In this document: positions 1 to 9,154 of the stretch, piece after piece | Numbering within the stretch: the stretch's first letter is position 1 | Layout of the letters: each line of letters starts with the position of its first letter | Origin: Butyricimonas paravirosa | Lineage (GTDB): Bacteria > Bacteroidota > Bacteroidia > Bacteroidales > Marinifilaceae | Length of the DNA: 64,000 nucleotides | Reading direction: 5' to 3' | NCBI RefSeq assembly: GCF_032878955.1 | Contig: NZ_CP043839.1 | Coordinates: 3,038,001 to 3,102,000 of the forward strand | The notes under the pieces: generated by a model | Seen by the model: only the letters and a program-made list of their open reading frames with translations | Database searches by the model: none | Told to the model about the DNA's origin: nothing | Position numbers and translations under genes: made by a program

Positions 1-366
1 TCCCGGATTATCGAATGAAGTTGCAGGAACACATGAAGGAATACCCCAAAAGAATTTTAAAGGTGCCTTTTCTCCATTATTTACCATCAATTCCACCCCT
101 TCTACCCCTAAAACATTGGCAATTTCATGCGGATCGGCAACCACTCCCACTGTTCCATTCGGAATTACTAATTTGGAAAACTCGACAGGCATTAACATGG
201 AACTTTCCACATGGACATGCGCATCTATAAATCCCGGCGAAATATATTGATCATACGAATTAGAATTCCTTTCTATATTTATGATCTTTCCTTCAGATAT
301 AGATATAGCGCAAGGATAAAATTCCCTGTTTTCTACATCAATTAAATTCCCTTCAATAATTTCCAT
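1..366 (-). CDS. ade: adenine deaminase, N-terminal part (runs off the left edge)
   Basis: This is the first 122 codons of a minus-strand gene whose 3' end lies outside the window. Adenine deaminase converts adenine to hypoxanthine and ammonia in purine salvage and belongs to the amidohydrolase superfamily. Translation from the ATG at 366 gives the family's short beta-strand N-terminus, then the metal-binding HxH in FIDAHVHVESSM (His50 and His52), followed by the characteristic ADPHEIANVLG segment. These two motifs together separate adenine deaminase from N-acetylglucosamine-6-phosphate deacetylase and dihydroorotase, which I considered first. A good promoter lies just upstream on the minus strand. 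The catalytic C-terminal half cannot be seen. Confidence 0.9.
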   Translation of the reverse strand, partial: MEIIEGNLIDVENREFYPCAISISEGKIINIERNSNSYDQYISPGFIDAHVHVESSMLMPVEFSKLVIPNGTVGVVADPHEIANVLGVEGVELMVNNGEKAPLKFFWGIPSCVPATSFDNPG

Positions 367-402
367 TTTATACCTCGGTTTTTGTTTGTAATTTTTACCC
401 TA

Positions 403-434
403 CAAATATACCTTTTTACCCGGATTTATTCAAT
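403..434 (-). promoter_or_regulatory. promoter for the adenine deaminase gene
   Basis: Read on the minus strand, a perfect Bacteroidetes -7 element TATATTTG lies at 410-403. An ATTG resembling the -33 TTTG lies 20 nt upstream at 434-431. The start codon is about 37 nt downstream of the -7 element. Confidence 0.6.
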
Positions 435-452
435 AGTGCCCTTCGCACTATT
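432..452. terminator. short hairpin downstream of mnmG
   Basis: AATAGTGC and GCACTATT form a perfect 8-bp stem around a 5-nt loop. It lies just past the 3' end of mnmG and overlaps the start of the ade promoter. There is no U-run on the mnmG transcript side, so it may be a weak terminator or a structural element. Confidence 0.4.
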
Positions 453-457
453 TTCAA

Positions 458-473
458 TGTTCCACGTGAAACA
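458..473. other. parS: parS site (ParB binding site)
   Basis: The 16 bases TGTTCCACGTGAAACA match the conserved chromosomal parS consensus TGTTnCACGTGAAACA at every position. ParB/Spo0J nucleates here and loads the SMC complex near the replication origin. The site lies in the gap between ade and the 3' end of mnmG. No parA or parB gene is in the window. Confidence 0.85.
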
Positions 474-479
474 TTTCTT

Positions 480-2363
480 TTATCTTCCCAATAAAATCAA
501 TAAAACATTGATGTCAGAAGGTGATACTCCTGTAATACGTGATGCCTGTCCAATAGTTTTCGGATTAATCTTTGTCAATTTTTGACGAGCTTCATAAGAG
601 AGAGAAGTTATCTCCATATAATTAAATTTATTCGCAATAACTAAATTTTCTAACCGATTCAATTTATCAGCTATCAATTTTTCTCTCTCGATATATCCCG
701 AATATTTAATTAAAACTTCGGCAGCCTCTATGATTTCTTCCCGCAAATTATTATCAAAAATAAATTCTTTCAAAGAAGGAATTGAATCTACAATTTTAGG
801 AATAGTTACCTGCGGTCTCGAAATAATATCAATCAATTTAATTTTTTGGCGGATAGGCGAAGATTCTAAACTTTCTAAAGTCGGATTAATTTCTTCGGGT
901 GAAATACTAAAATTAGTAACAAAATCCATCAACCGATCACGTTTCAAAATTTTATCTTCAAACACGGCAAAACGATCTTCTTTCACAAGACCTAGAGAAT
1001 ATCCTAAAGGAGTCAACCGGGCATCCGCATCATCCTGCCTCAATAAAATTCTATACTCCGCACGAGAAGTAAACATACGGTAAGGTTCATCTACCCCTTT
1101 TGTAACTAAATCATCAATCAACACTCCAATGTAAGCCTGATCTCGATTCAGTACGAAATCTCTATTTTCATGAAGTGAAAGATGGGCATTTATTCCGGCC
1201 ATCAATCCTTGAGCCGCTGCCTCCTCGTATCCGGTAGTCCCGTTTATTTGTCCGGCAAAATAAAGTCCCTTGATTAATTTTGTTTCTAAAGTCGGATACA
1301 ATTGAGTAGGTTGGAAAAAATCATACTCGATAGCATAACCCGGTCTGAAAATTTTTACATTCTCAAAACCCTCCACATTTCTCAATGCCCGCAATTGAAT
1401 ATCCCAAGGTAAAGAAGAAGAAAATCCATTCAAATAATATTCGGTTGTCTTCTCCCCTTCCGGCTCCAAAAACAAATGATGACTATCTCGATCTGAAAAA
1501 GTATCTAATTTAGTTTCTATACTCGGACAATAACGAGGACCTATACTTTTTATCGTACCATTAAATAAAGGACTATCATCAAATCCTTCCCGTAAAATAT
1601 CATGTACGACTTTATTCGTGTAGGCGATATAGCAAGGTCTCTTCTCAAGTGAATTCGTATACGCGAAACTCAGAAAAGAGAATTTATGGAAATCATTATC
1701 TCCATCCTGACGGGTTAATTTAGAAAAATCAATACTTCGACCATCTATACGAACCGGAGTACCCGTTTTCATGCGTCCGACAGCAAAACCATATTCTTTC
1801 AACTGATCGGATAAACCATAAGTAGCCGGTTCTGAAATTCGACCACCGGGAAAGCTAACTCGTCCGATATGCATCAGACCATTTAAAAAGGTACCATTAG
1901 TCAAAATCACACGACGGGAGCTAAAAGAAATCCCTAATTTAGTTTTGACCCCGGTAACTCGATCTTTATCCAAAAGAAGTTCGATCACATCATCCTGCCA
2001 CAAATCCAGATTATCGGTATGCTCTACCCTATCTCTCCATTTGGCAGAAAAAATCATTCGATCACATTGAGCCCTCGGACTCCACATAGCAGGCCCTTTA
2101 GATAGGTTCAGCATACGGAATTGGATTGTACTTTTATCTGTTACAATGCCAGATCCACCACCTAAAGCATCTATCTCTCTAACAATCTGACCTTTAGCAA
2201 TACCACCCATAGCCGGATTACAAGACATTTGCGCTATCTTATTCATATCCAATGTAATAAGTAGCGTCTTCGATCCTAAATTAGCTGCAGCACAAGCTGC
2301 CTCACAACCAGCGTGTCCGGCCCCTACTACAATAACATCATATACGGGCAGTAATTGTGACAT
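480..2363 (-). CDS. mnmG: tRNA uridine-5-carboxymethylaminomethyl modification enzyme MnmG (GidA)
   Basis: With its partner MnmE, MnmG adds the carboxymethylaminomethyl group at C5 of the wobble uridine of several tRNAs, using FAD, NADH and methylenetetrahydrofolate. The 627-residue protein has the family's usual length. The N-terminal FAD-binding motif VVGAGHAGCEAA is at about residues 12-23, the conserved CNPAMGGIAKGQ segment at about 48-59, and the family-typical RAEYRILLRQDDADARLTPLG segment near 440. The C-terminal helical MnmE/tRNA-binding domain is present. The gene follows ybeY with a 2-nt gap, so both are probably on one transcript. The chosen ATG begins directly at the FAD domain, as usual. 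In many bacteria mnmG lies near oriC, which fits the adjacent parS site. Confidence 0.97.
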   Translation of the reverse strand: MSQLLPVYDVIVVGAGHAGCEAACAAANLGSKTLLITLDMNKIAQMSCNPAMGGIAKGQIVREIDALGGGSGIVTDKSTIQFRMLNLSKGPAMWSPRAQCDRMIFSAKWRDRVEHTDNLDLWQDDVIELLLDKDRVTGVKTKLGISFSSRRVILTNGTFLNGLMHIGRVSFPGGRISEPATYGLSDQLKEYGFAVGRMKTGTPVRIDGRSIDFSKLTRQDGDNDFHKFSFLSFAYTNSLEKRPCYIAYTNKVVHDILREGFDDSPLFNGTIKSIGPRYCPSIETKLDTFSDRDSHHLFLEPEGEKTTEYYLNGFSSSLPWDIQLRALRNVEGFENVKIFRPGYAIEYDFFQPTQLYPTLETKLIKGLYFAGQINGTTGYEEAAAQGLMAGINAHLSLHENRDFVLNRDQAYIGVLIDDLVTKGVDEPYRMFTSRAEYRILLRQDDADARLTPLGYSLGLVKEDRFAVFEDKILKRDRLMDFVTNFSISPEEINPTLESLESSPIRQKIKLIDIISRPQVTIPKIVDSIPSLKEFIFDNNLREEIIEAAEVLIKYSGYIEREKLIADKLNRLENLVIANKFNYMEITSLSYEARQKLTKINPKTIGQASRITGVSPSDINVLLILLGR

Positions 2364-2365
2364 AA

Positions 2366-2794
2366 TTATATCGTTTTAAGCAATTCTAAGCAATGATTTT
2401 CATTTTGACGCATCTCTTTCGCGTCAGCATCTGATTTATCTTTAAAACCTATTAAATGAAGTACAGAGTGTACGACAACCCTATGTAATTCATCTTCATA
2501 AGTTGTATTGAATTCTAAAGCATTGGATTGAACTGTATCAAGACTGATAAAAACATCACCTGACAATATTTTTCTCTCGGAGTAGTCAAAAGTAATAACG
2601 TCGGTGTAATAATCATGATTCAAATATTTCCTGTTTACATCCAGAATATAATCATCATTACAAAAAATAAAAGAGATCGTTCCTAATTGAAACGAATAAT
2701 CATCAGCAACAGCTTGTAGCCATTGTTTCACTCTCTCTTCATTAAAAAAAGAAGGAATATCACATTCCTCACTAAAAAAAAGAAGTTCGCTCAT
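2366..2794 (-). CDS. ybeY: endoribonuclease YbeY, 16S rRNA maturation
   Basis: YbeY is a zinc-dependent single-strand endoribonuclease needed for 16S rRNA 3'-end maturation and ribosome quality control. The 142-residue protein ends with the family metal site HxxxHLxG, seen as HSVLHLIGFKDKS around residues 110-122. The usual third zinc ligand (His in GYDH) is replaced by the sequence FKDK, placing Asp at that position. I believe this variant is common in Bacteroidetes, so it is not evidence of inactivation. The gene sits between the RsbW-like gene (7-nt gap) and mnmG (2-nt gap), so the three are probably co-transcribed. Confidence 0.93.
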   Translation of the reverse strand: MSELLFFSEECDIPSFFNEERVKQWLQAVADDYSFQLGTISFIFCNDDYILDVNRKYLNHDYYTDVITFDYSERKILSGDVFISLDTVQSNALEFNTTYEDELHRVVVHSVLHLIGFKDKSDADAKEMRQNENHCLELLKTI

Positions 2795-2801
2795 CTATAT
2801 A

Positions 2802-3200
2802 TTATAAATTGAAAACCATGGTCACCTTTGATCCACCGTCTTCAAAAATCAAATCATCAGAAAGCGTTTTCATCAGGTAAAGACCACGTCCTGCATCTTT
2901 TTCTATATTATCCGGTAAAGTAGGGTCCGGGATATAAGAATAATCAAAACCTTCACCCTCGTCTTTCACGGCCACGAATAAACGCTTTTCTTCTTCGTAA
3001 ACCGAAAACTTAACATGCTTTGAAGAATCCAGTTTATTTCCGTAAAGAATTGCATTATTAACAGCTTCAATAACACACAAACTTATCTTGCCGAACACAT
3101 CCGGTTCGACATTATAAACATCCGAGAAATAATCGATAAAGTTCTCAACTTTAACGATATTACCAATTTCAGAGGCAATCGAAAACTCTAATTTGTCCAT
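2802..3200 (-). CDS. RsbW-like ATP-binding protein (anti-sigma-factor type histidine kinase fold)
   Basis: This 132-residue protein has the compact GHKL ATPase fold of RsbW/SpoIIAB anti-sigma kinases. The N-box is seen as EAVNNAILYGNK (about residues 45-56), the G1 box as DEGEGFD (about 99-105) and the G2 region as GRGLYLMKTLSDD (about 118-130). Proteins of this kind phosphorylate an anti-sigma antagonist or bind a sigma factor directly. No partner STAS-domain protein or group-B sigma factor is visible nearby, so its target is unknown. It is the first gene before ybeY and mnmG. The 190-nt gap upstream separates it from the LytM gene. Confidence 0.82.
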   Translation of the reverse strand: MDKLEFSIASEIGNIVKVENFIDYFSDVYNVEPDVFGKISLCVIEAVNNAILYGNKLDSSKHVKFSVYEEEKRLFVAVKDEGEGFDYSYIPDPTLPDNIEKDAGRGLYLMKTLSDDLIFEDGGSKVTMVFNL

Positions 3201-3391
3201 CGCTTTTTCAAATAATTAATAACGATCATCGCAATCATAACCAAGCCTTTTTTACTCACCATTTTACTCATATTCCGCAGCTATAAAAAGCATTATTCTC
3301 ACTATCTACCGTCTAGCGAATGTAAGTAAAATATTTTTAAATACCAACCACCAATAAAGTATATTATTAATCTTTCAAACATACTCCTACT

Positions 3392-4582
3392 CTACCAAGG
3401 CGTTAACCATAATTGTGGATCTAAATTGTCTTTATCTCTCCAAACTTGAAAATTTAACGTACTGTTATTACCACTACTCACAGCCAGCTTGCCAATTTTT
3501 TGTTTCACATTGACGGTGTCCCCCTTCTTAATAAATATCTCCACCAAGTTCGAATACACCGTCAGATAATTTCCATGCCGCACAATCACAACGTTATTAT
3601 CCCCCGGGATAAACATTATTTCCGTCACCACACCCTTAAATACCGCTCTAACATCAGCATTCCGGGATGTCGTAATAGTAATTCCTGCATTATTTAACTT
3701 CACCTGTTTAAAAACAGGGTGTACATTCACCCCGAATTTCTCCGACACAAATCCCTGTTCAACAGGCCAAGGTAACTTTCCTCTATTTTTAGCGAAATCG
3801 TCGGAAATAAGTTTCTCTTCTGGTGTTAATTTATATGTAGAATTTTTACTCCCCGACTTTTTAGCCTGAGCAGCAATAAGTTTCTCCAATTCTTTTTTAA
3901 AACGTTCTCTATTCTTAATCTCAATATTCAACTTTCGAAGAAGTTCTTTTTCCTTTTTCTTCAAATCCGCTATATACGTGTTCGCCTCATTTTGTTCCCG
4001 GATCAATTGATTATTTTGAGAGGTAATTTTAGACTGAGTTTCACTTTTCAGAGTCATCAATTTACTCAATTCTTTATTAATGGCGGTCAATGAATCGTTT
4101 GTCTGTTCAATTAACTGAATCTGCCGCTTGGAATAATCCTGAACCTGTTCAAAATATTTATACCGGGCATAAGCCTGAGCAAAACTCGAAGAAGAAAATA
4201 TATAGATTAATTTATCCGATTCATTCCTCTTCTTCCAGGTCTCGTACACCATCTTAGAATAGAATTCCAGCATCCGTTGTTTATCGGATTCCAAACCGGA
4301 TTTAACAGACTCATTCTTTTTAATCTGACCATCAAGGTAATTCACCTCGTTCGTGAGAGATTGAATCATCTCTTTTCCCTTACCGATTTTCTGGTTGATG
4401 ATCGATACTTTCTGTATAGTGGAAGATTTATCTTTACGGGCATTTTCCAGTAACTTATTCAAATACGCGATTTCCTTCTCCGTCTTTTCATTTTTCTTTT
4501 TAATCGCATCAATAGACTGCGAGTAAGAAAAAGTGAAAGAAAACAAGAAAATCACGATCAATATGTTACGACAAATATCCAT
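3392..4582 (-). CDS. EnvC-like murein hydrolase activator (coiled coil plus LytM domain)
   Basis: The protein has a signal peptide (MDICRNILIVIFLFSFTFSYS), a long coiled coil over about residues 25-245 and a C-terminal M23/LytM domain over about 285-396. EnvC-type proteins activate cell-wall amidases at the division site rather than cutting peptidoglycan themselves. The zinc ligands of active M23 peptidases look lost: the position of Asp in the usual GIDI motif holds Thr (AGITI), and the usual YxHL motif reads YSNL. This fits an activator. I chose the ATG at 4582 because it starts a clean signal peptide and lies just after the preceding lipoprotein gene's stop at 4584. The longer reading frame from 4657 would overlap that gene. 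Confidence 0.85.
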   Translation of the reverse strand: MDICRNILIVIFLFSFTFSYSQSIDAIKKKNEKTEKEIAYLNKLLENARKDKSSTIQKVSIINQKIGKGKEMIQSLTNEVNYLDGQIKKNESVKSGLESDKQRMLEFYSKMVYETWKKRNESDKLIYIFSSSSFAQAYARYKYFEQVQDYSKRQIQLIEQTNDSLTAINKELSKLMTLKSETQSKITSQNNQLIREQNEANTYIADLKKKEKELLRKLNIEIKNRERFKKELEKLIAAQAKKSGSKNSTYKLTPEEKLISDDFAKNRGKLPWPVEQGFVSEKFGVNVHPVFKQVKLNNAGITITTSRNADVRAVFKGVVTEIMFIPGDNNVVIVRHGNYLTVYSNLVEIFIKKGDTVNVKQKIGKLAVSSGNNSTLNFQVWRDKDNLDPQLWLTPW

Positions 4583-4583
4583 G

Positions 4584-5438
4584 CTAATACATTCTTTTAT
4601 ACTTACTAGGTATTTTAAAATTAGGTGAAACTTCCACGTCAAATTCCAACCGGTCAAAATTCAATATAACTTCCCAATTATCATTATCCGAAAATACATT
4701 AAAAGTTATTTTTCCGGGAAACAATTTTCCACCAAAATCCTTTATATTCTTGTATTTCACGCTCATTCCGACACCCTCTTCCAAATCCTCGATAGAAACA
4801 GCATTAGGTCTGAAACAATCCGGATCAATATGTATTTTCTGCAACACTAAAGAAAATTCTTTATTCTTTCTCCTTTTCTTGTATAATTTCTTCAATTTTC
4901 TCCCCAATGCTTTCTCTTCCAAACTATACAATACATAATCGTTACCAGACTTATCAAATTTATAACGCTTTCCCCGCACAGCCTCCGTGGTACAAGATTC
5001 AAAATCAAAGAATTGATTTGTCAGTATCCGTTGAAAACAATCAAATGTCAAACCCACGTCAAAACGTTCTGCGAAATAACTATAATCAGAAACAAAATAT
5101 TTTTTCTCCCTAGGGCTGATAAATTTCACGCTATCCGGGGTCAATAGCAGTCTAGCCACATCAACACCTAAAGAGGCACTAACTGAAACCCATATAAAAC
5201 TATCTCTTTGTATTCTTAAAATAGCTTTAAGACTATGGGAATTCTTGTTATCCTTCAAAGATAAATCAACTTTTTTTGCGTATATCGTATTATAATCTAA
5301 CTCGTTAGAAATAATATTTTTAAACAATTTTCCTTCGGTAATATTCGGTAAATCTCTACGACTTTCCGTAATCTCCTTCACGGATCTACACGACACGAAA
5401 CACAATAAAATCAATAATAAAACACAACTACTTCTCAT
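4584..5438 (-). CDS. DUF4292-type lipoprotein
   Basis: This is a 284-residue protein with a lipoprotein signal peptide; the lipobox is FVSC with Cys17 (LLCFVSCRSVKE). The body looks like the DUF4292 family of Bacteroidetes, a LolB/LolA-like beta-barrel sheet (alternating strands such as RIQRDSFIWVSVSASLGVDVARLLL). It is presumably anchored in the envelope. Its usual neighbours, a TPR lipoprotein upstream and an EnvC-like gene downstream, are both here. Its start overlaps the 3' end of the TPR gene by 11 nt, indicating translational coupling. A role in lipoprotein or envelope trafficking is plausible but not shown by the sequence. Confidence 0.78.
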   Translation of the reverse strand: MRSSCVLLLILLCFVSCRSVKEITESRRDLPNITEGKLFKNIISNELDYNTIYAKKVDLSLKDNKNSHSLKAILRIQRDSFIWVSVSASLGVDVARLLLTPDSVKFISPREKKYFVSDYSYFAERFDVGLTFDCFQRILTNQFFDFESCTTEAVRGKRYKFDKSGNDYVLYSLEEKALGRKLKKLYKKRRKNKEFSLVLQKIHIDPDCFRPNAVSIEDLEEGVGMSVKYKNIKDFGGKLFPGKITFNVFSDNDNWEVILNFDRLEFDVEVSPNFKIPSKYKRMY

Positions 5439-7164
5439 GATCTACCGGTAAACCATTCTCTATCTTATATTTTAAATCACCACATTCTTCATCTCTAAAT
5501 TCCAATGCTTTCTGCCACATTTTCACAGCCTCCTCCTTTTCCCCGTTCATGAATAAAATATCTCCATAGTGTTCGTATAAAACTCCACTTGGGTTCTTCT
5601 CGTTCTCAATAGCTGAACGCATATAAAATTTAGCCAAAGAATAATTTTTACTTTTAAACAAAACCCAGGCATAAGTATCCAAAAAAGTCGAATTATTCGG
5701 ATCAGCACTCAATGCCGTTGAAATCATTTTTTCAGCTTTATCCAAATGTTCATTTCGTAATGAAAGATAATAGCTGTAATTATTTAATGTCATTATATCA
5801 CCCGGATTTATCAACAAAGTACTGTCAAACATGGCAAAAGCCTGTTCAACACTATCCTGTTTATAATATACCTCACCAAGATAGGCAAAAAACTGGGCCT
5901 TAATAGGAGAATTATCCGGAGACAAGGCAAGTCCTTGTTCCAAATATCCCTTTGCTCGCTCTAAATCTTTCCGAATCAGTAAAGGCAAACTAATCATCAC
6001 GTAGGGTAACGGCTCATTCGGGAAATATTTCAAACATTCCAACCCACCACGATACATGGCAGTCGTGTCTTCCAATTGATTATATAACATCAACAACTCT
6101 TCCCAAACCAAATAATTATTCTTTTCCTTAGAAATAAGAAACTCCAGTTCACCCTTACATTCCTCCAGTCTATTATACCGCTTCAGAAAATCAGCATTCA
6201 AAGTCCTAACGGCTATATCTTCAGGATATTTCTCCAATAATAATTGCACGTAGGAATAGATATGATCCAAAGAGATATTCGCATCGTTTTGGTTAACTAA
6301 TAACTTCAGCAAATATTGAACCTTCAATCCATTTTCAACCTTATCATTCAATAAGGCCGAACGAATATATTTTTCCGTGTTTAAAGTATCATTCTTTGTA
6401 CGATAATAATCAGCTAGATAAAGCCGCACAAAACCATTATCCGGATCATTTTTTACGATTTTATTCAATAATTGAAGACCTTTCTTCTCTTGATCATGTG
6501 ACAAATACAGTTCGGCTAATAAACCCAAATAATCTGTTTTTTCAGGATATTTCTTCACCAACTTCATGATTTCTGCCGAAGCATTCTTTACATCATCCAT
6601 CTTGGAATATAATTTAGCCTTTTCAATAATAGCCGGCTCACTTATTCCAAACTGTTTCTCGTAACGGTCCAACACGTTTATAGCCTTATCCCACTTCTCA
6701 ACAGAAGAATATAAATCAGTCTCCACGATGTAAAAATCCTCTCTCTCGGGATGTAACAATATCAATTTATCATATACCTTACACGCCTCTTCAATCATTG
6801 ATTTTCTCTGCAAAATATTAGCCAACAATAAATTATACCAAATATTTGTCGGCTCCAATTCCACAGCCTCCCGCATCAGTTGTAAAGGCAGCGTATAATC
6901 CTCTCCTAATACCAATATACTAGATAATTCATAACGTACCGCGGCACTTTTGTTATAAATTTTCATACACTGATCGAAATAAGCAATAGCAGATTTCAAG
7001 TCACCTAAAACCTTACAACGTACCCCTTCCATGAAAGCATAATCGAACTGTACTTTAGCCTCACCTTCTAAAGTAGGTTCTACCACTTTCTTTTTATCAG
7101 CAAAAAGCTGAATAGTACACAAAAGCAATAAAAAAACAAATAATAATCGACCTATTTTAGTCAT
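5428..7164 (-). CDS. secreted tetratricopeptide-repeat protein
   Basis: The 578-residue protein starts with a signal peptide (MTKIGRLLFVFLLLLCTIQLFA), followed by TPR repeats over nearly its whole length. One clear repeat begins at AAVRYELSSILVL, and a later one at NSTFLDTYAWVLFKSKNYSLA. TPR arrays mediate protein-protein contacts. In Bacteroidetes this gene commonly precedes the DUF4292 and EnvC-like genes. I place the start at the ATG at 7164, immediately before the signal peptide. A longer frame from 7242 would run into the dut coding region and adds no conserved sequence. The 3' end overlaps the DUF4292 gene by 11 nt. Confidence 0.83.
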   Translation of the reverse strand: MTKIGRLLFVFLLLLCTIQLFADKKKVVEPTLEGEAKVQFDYAFMEGVRCKVLGDLKSAIAYFDQCMKIYNKSAAVRYELSSILVLGEDYTLPLQLMREAVELEPTNIWYNLLLANILQRKSMIEEACKVYDKLILLHPEREDFYIVETDLYSSVEKWDKAINVLDRYEKQFGISEPAIIEKAKLYSKMDDVKNASAEIMKLVKKYPEKTDYLGLLAELYLSHDQEKKGLQLLNKIVKNDPDNGFVRLYLADYYRTKNDTLNTEKYIRSALLNDKVENGLKVQYLLKLLVNQNDANISLDHIYSYVQLLLEKYPEDIAVRTLNADFLKRYNRLEECKGELEFLISKEKNNYLVWEELLMLYNQLEDTTAMYRGGLECLKYFPNEPLPYVMISLPLLIRKDLERAKGYLEQGLALSPDNSPIKAQFFAYLGEVYYKQDSVEQAFAMFDSTLLINPGDIMTLNNYSYYLSLRNEHLDKAEKMISTALSADPNNSTFLDTYAWVLFKSKNYSLAKFYMRSAIENEKNPSGVLYEHYGDILFMNGEKEEAVKMWQKALEFRDEECGDLKYKIENGLPVDHEK

Positions 7165-7174
7165 TATAAATGAT

Positions 7175-7609
7175 TTATTGTTTACCCGTGTGACCGAAAC
7201 CTCCTCTCCCTCTCTCCGTCTCGCCCAATTCCTCCACTTCAATTAATTCAGCCTGTTCAACCTTATTAATCACCATCTGGCAAATTCTGTCCCCGTCATT
7301 AATCTGTGTTACTTCATGAGACAAATTCACTAAAATAACTCCGATTTCTCCTCTATAATCAGCGTCAATCGTTCCCGGCGTATTCAATAAAGTGATTCCT
7401 TCGTTTAAAGCCAATCCACTCCTTGGACGCATCTGAGCCTCGTAGCCATCAGGTAATTCGATAAACAAACCCGTCGGAACAAGTTTCCTTTCCAACGATT
7501 TCAACATGATAGGTTCATCAATATTAGCCCGTATATCTAAACCGGCAGATGATTTTGTCTTGTATTCCGGAAGCGGATGCTTCGATTTATTCACTATTTT
7601 AATTTTCAT
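7175..7609 (-). CDS. dut: deoxyuridine 5'-triphosphate nucleotidohydrolase (dUTPase)
   Basis: Dut hydrolyses dUTP to dUMP and pyrophosphate, keeping uracil out of DNA and supplying dUMP for dTMP synthesis. All five motifs of the trimeric enzyme are present in the 144 residues: SAGLDIRAN (about 21-29), RPRSGLALN (about 62-70), NTPGTIDADYRGEI (about 77-90, including the catalytic Asp), GDRICQMV (about 103-110) and the C-terminal GRGGFGHTG P-loop-like arm that closes over the substrate. The length is normal. It is followed after 10 nt by the TPR gene and probably heads that transcript. Confidence 0.96.
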   Translation of the reverse strand: MKIKIVNKSKHPLPEYKTKSSAGLDIRANIDEPIMLKSLERKLVPTGLFIELPDGYEAQMRPRSGLALNEGITLLNTPGTIDADYRGEIGVILVNLSHEVTQINDGDRICQMVINKVEQAELIEVEELGETERGRGGFGHTGKQ

Positions 7610-7672
7610 TCTCTCTGTAACTTTGGATGTTAATCACATTTTTAACTACTCCCATAAATTGCGCTAAGATAG

Positions 7673-9154
7673 CTATTTTTTATGAATTAACTTGTACATA
7701 AAATCTTTTGTCAGCAAAAAACTCATCTCTTTTTTTATAAAAATATACACGAAGAGTACGAATAACGGTAAACGAGCCAAACAAGTTACCAAGTTATTGT
7801 CAAATTTTATATATCCACCGACAAAATAGAACAATAAACAAACCGCAAAATAGAAAATAATCTTAGGTATATCGTAATTGATCTTGTAAAAATGTCTTCC
7901 CAGAATAAAAGATAAAATTGTCATAACCAAAAAACACGTGAAAACGGAATAGGCAGAAGCCATAAAACCTATTTTCGGCAAAAAAATCACGTTTCCTCCT
8001 ATCGTGATTACGCAACCGATAATCGCCATGTAAGCCCCGTATATCGTTTTATCCGTCAATTTATACCACAAGGATAACGAATAGTAAATTCCTTGGAACA
8101 AATTAGCCATCAGCACCCAAGGTAATATCGTCAACCCGCTGAAATATTCTGATCCCAAGAAATATTTTAATACATCCAAAAAGTACATAACCCCTAAAAA
8201 GATCATTAAACCGAATCCAGTAAAATAGAGCAGTACATCCTGGTATATTTTTTTTGAATCATTATGCTTGGCATAATTGAAAAAGAAAGGTTCGAAAGCG
8301 AAGCGGAAACCTTGCGTAAAAATATACATCACTAAAGCCAATTTATAACTTGCCCCGTATATCCCGGTTATAGCCAAAGCCTCTTCCCCATCTCCTAAAA
8401 TTTTAGGCATCAAAATCTTATCTCCCTGTAAATTAATCATCCCAGCAACACTCACGATCAAGATCGGGTATGAATATTTCAAAATATCTTTCAGCAAAGA
8501 GAACGAGAAAACAAATTTGAACCGGAAAATATAAGGAAACAACATCACCAACGTACAAACAGAAGAAACCAGATAGGAAATGAAAATATAAACTACCCCA
8601 CCATCAACCTGATAGAAAGGAACAGAAATCCCTTTTTTCTCCAAAAATGGACAGAGCAAATAGAAAAACAAGTTCAACCCCACGTTAATGAGTATATTCA
8701 CGAATTTAATAACCCCGAAACGAAGGGCTTTCCCTTCCATTCTCAATAGAGCGAAAGGCAAAGTACTCACCACATCAATCGCAATCGTTACAATCAATAA
8801 AACGAAGTAAATCGGATGATTCCCCACCTCAAGAAAACTGACAATTTGCGGGAGAAACGAAAAACAGAGTAATAAAAACAAAGTCGAAGTAAAGAGTAAA
8901 GAGGCCAACAAAGTCGAAAACACCCGGTCTTTATTGTCTTTAGTTGCAAAGCGGAAGAACCCTGTTTCTGTGCCATAAGTCAACAATACAACTAACAAAG
9001 CAACATACCCCATCAAATTCGTGAATATACCATTATCGACCGGAGAAAGTACCCTAGTATATAGTGGAACCAGCAACCAATTTATAAACCGTCCGAGTAT
9101 TGTCGAGAAACCATAAATCACGGTTTCCCCCATTAGTTTCTTTAAAGGATTCAT
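7673..9154 (-). CDS. polysaccharide biosynthesis flippase (MOP/Wzx-like)
   Basis: This 493-residue membrane protein has about 12-14 hydrophobic segments and no obvious soluble domain. The N-terminus (GETVIYGFSTILGRFINWLLVPLYTR) is typical of the oligosaccharide flippase branch of the MOP superfamily, which moves lipid-linked sugar repeats or lipid II-like carriers across the inner membrane. No glycosyltransferase cluster accompanies it, so the substrate is unknown. Conserved copies next to dut and the TPR/DUF4292/EnvC cluster suggest a housekeeping envelope role. A TACTTTTG element, a good -7 sequence, lies on the minus strand at 9197-9190 about 36 nt upstream of the start. Confidence 0.85.
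   Translation of the reverse strand: MNPLKKLMGETVIYGFSTILGRFINWLLVPLYTRVLSPVDNGIFTNLMGYVALLVVLLTYGTETGFFRFATKDNKDRVFSTLLASLLFTSTLFLLLCFSFLPQIVSFLEVGNHPIYFVLLIVTIAIDVVSTLPFALLRMEGKALRFGVIKFVNILINVGLNLFFYLLCPFLEKKGISVPFYQVDGGVVYIFISYLVSSVCTLVMLFPYIFRFKFVFSFSLLKDILKYSYPILIVSVAGMINLQGDKILMPKILGDGEEALAITGIYGASYKLALVMYIFTQGFRFAFEPFFFNYAKHNDSKKIYQDVLLYFTGFGLMIFLGVMYFLDVLKYFLGSEYFSGLTILPWVLMANLFQGIYYSLSLWYKLTDKTIYGAYMAIIGCVITIGGNVIFLPKIGFMASAYSVFTCFLVMTILSFILGRHFYKINYDIPKIIFYFAVCLLFYFVGGYIKFDNNLVTCLARLPLFVLFVYIFIKKEMSFLLTKDFMYKLIHKK

Noticed and set aside
7935..7955. Second parS-like site (ACACGTGAAAAC) in the flippase gene
   Set aside because: It keeps CACGTGAA but misses several consensus bases on the left arm, so it was not called.
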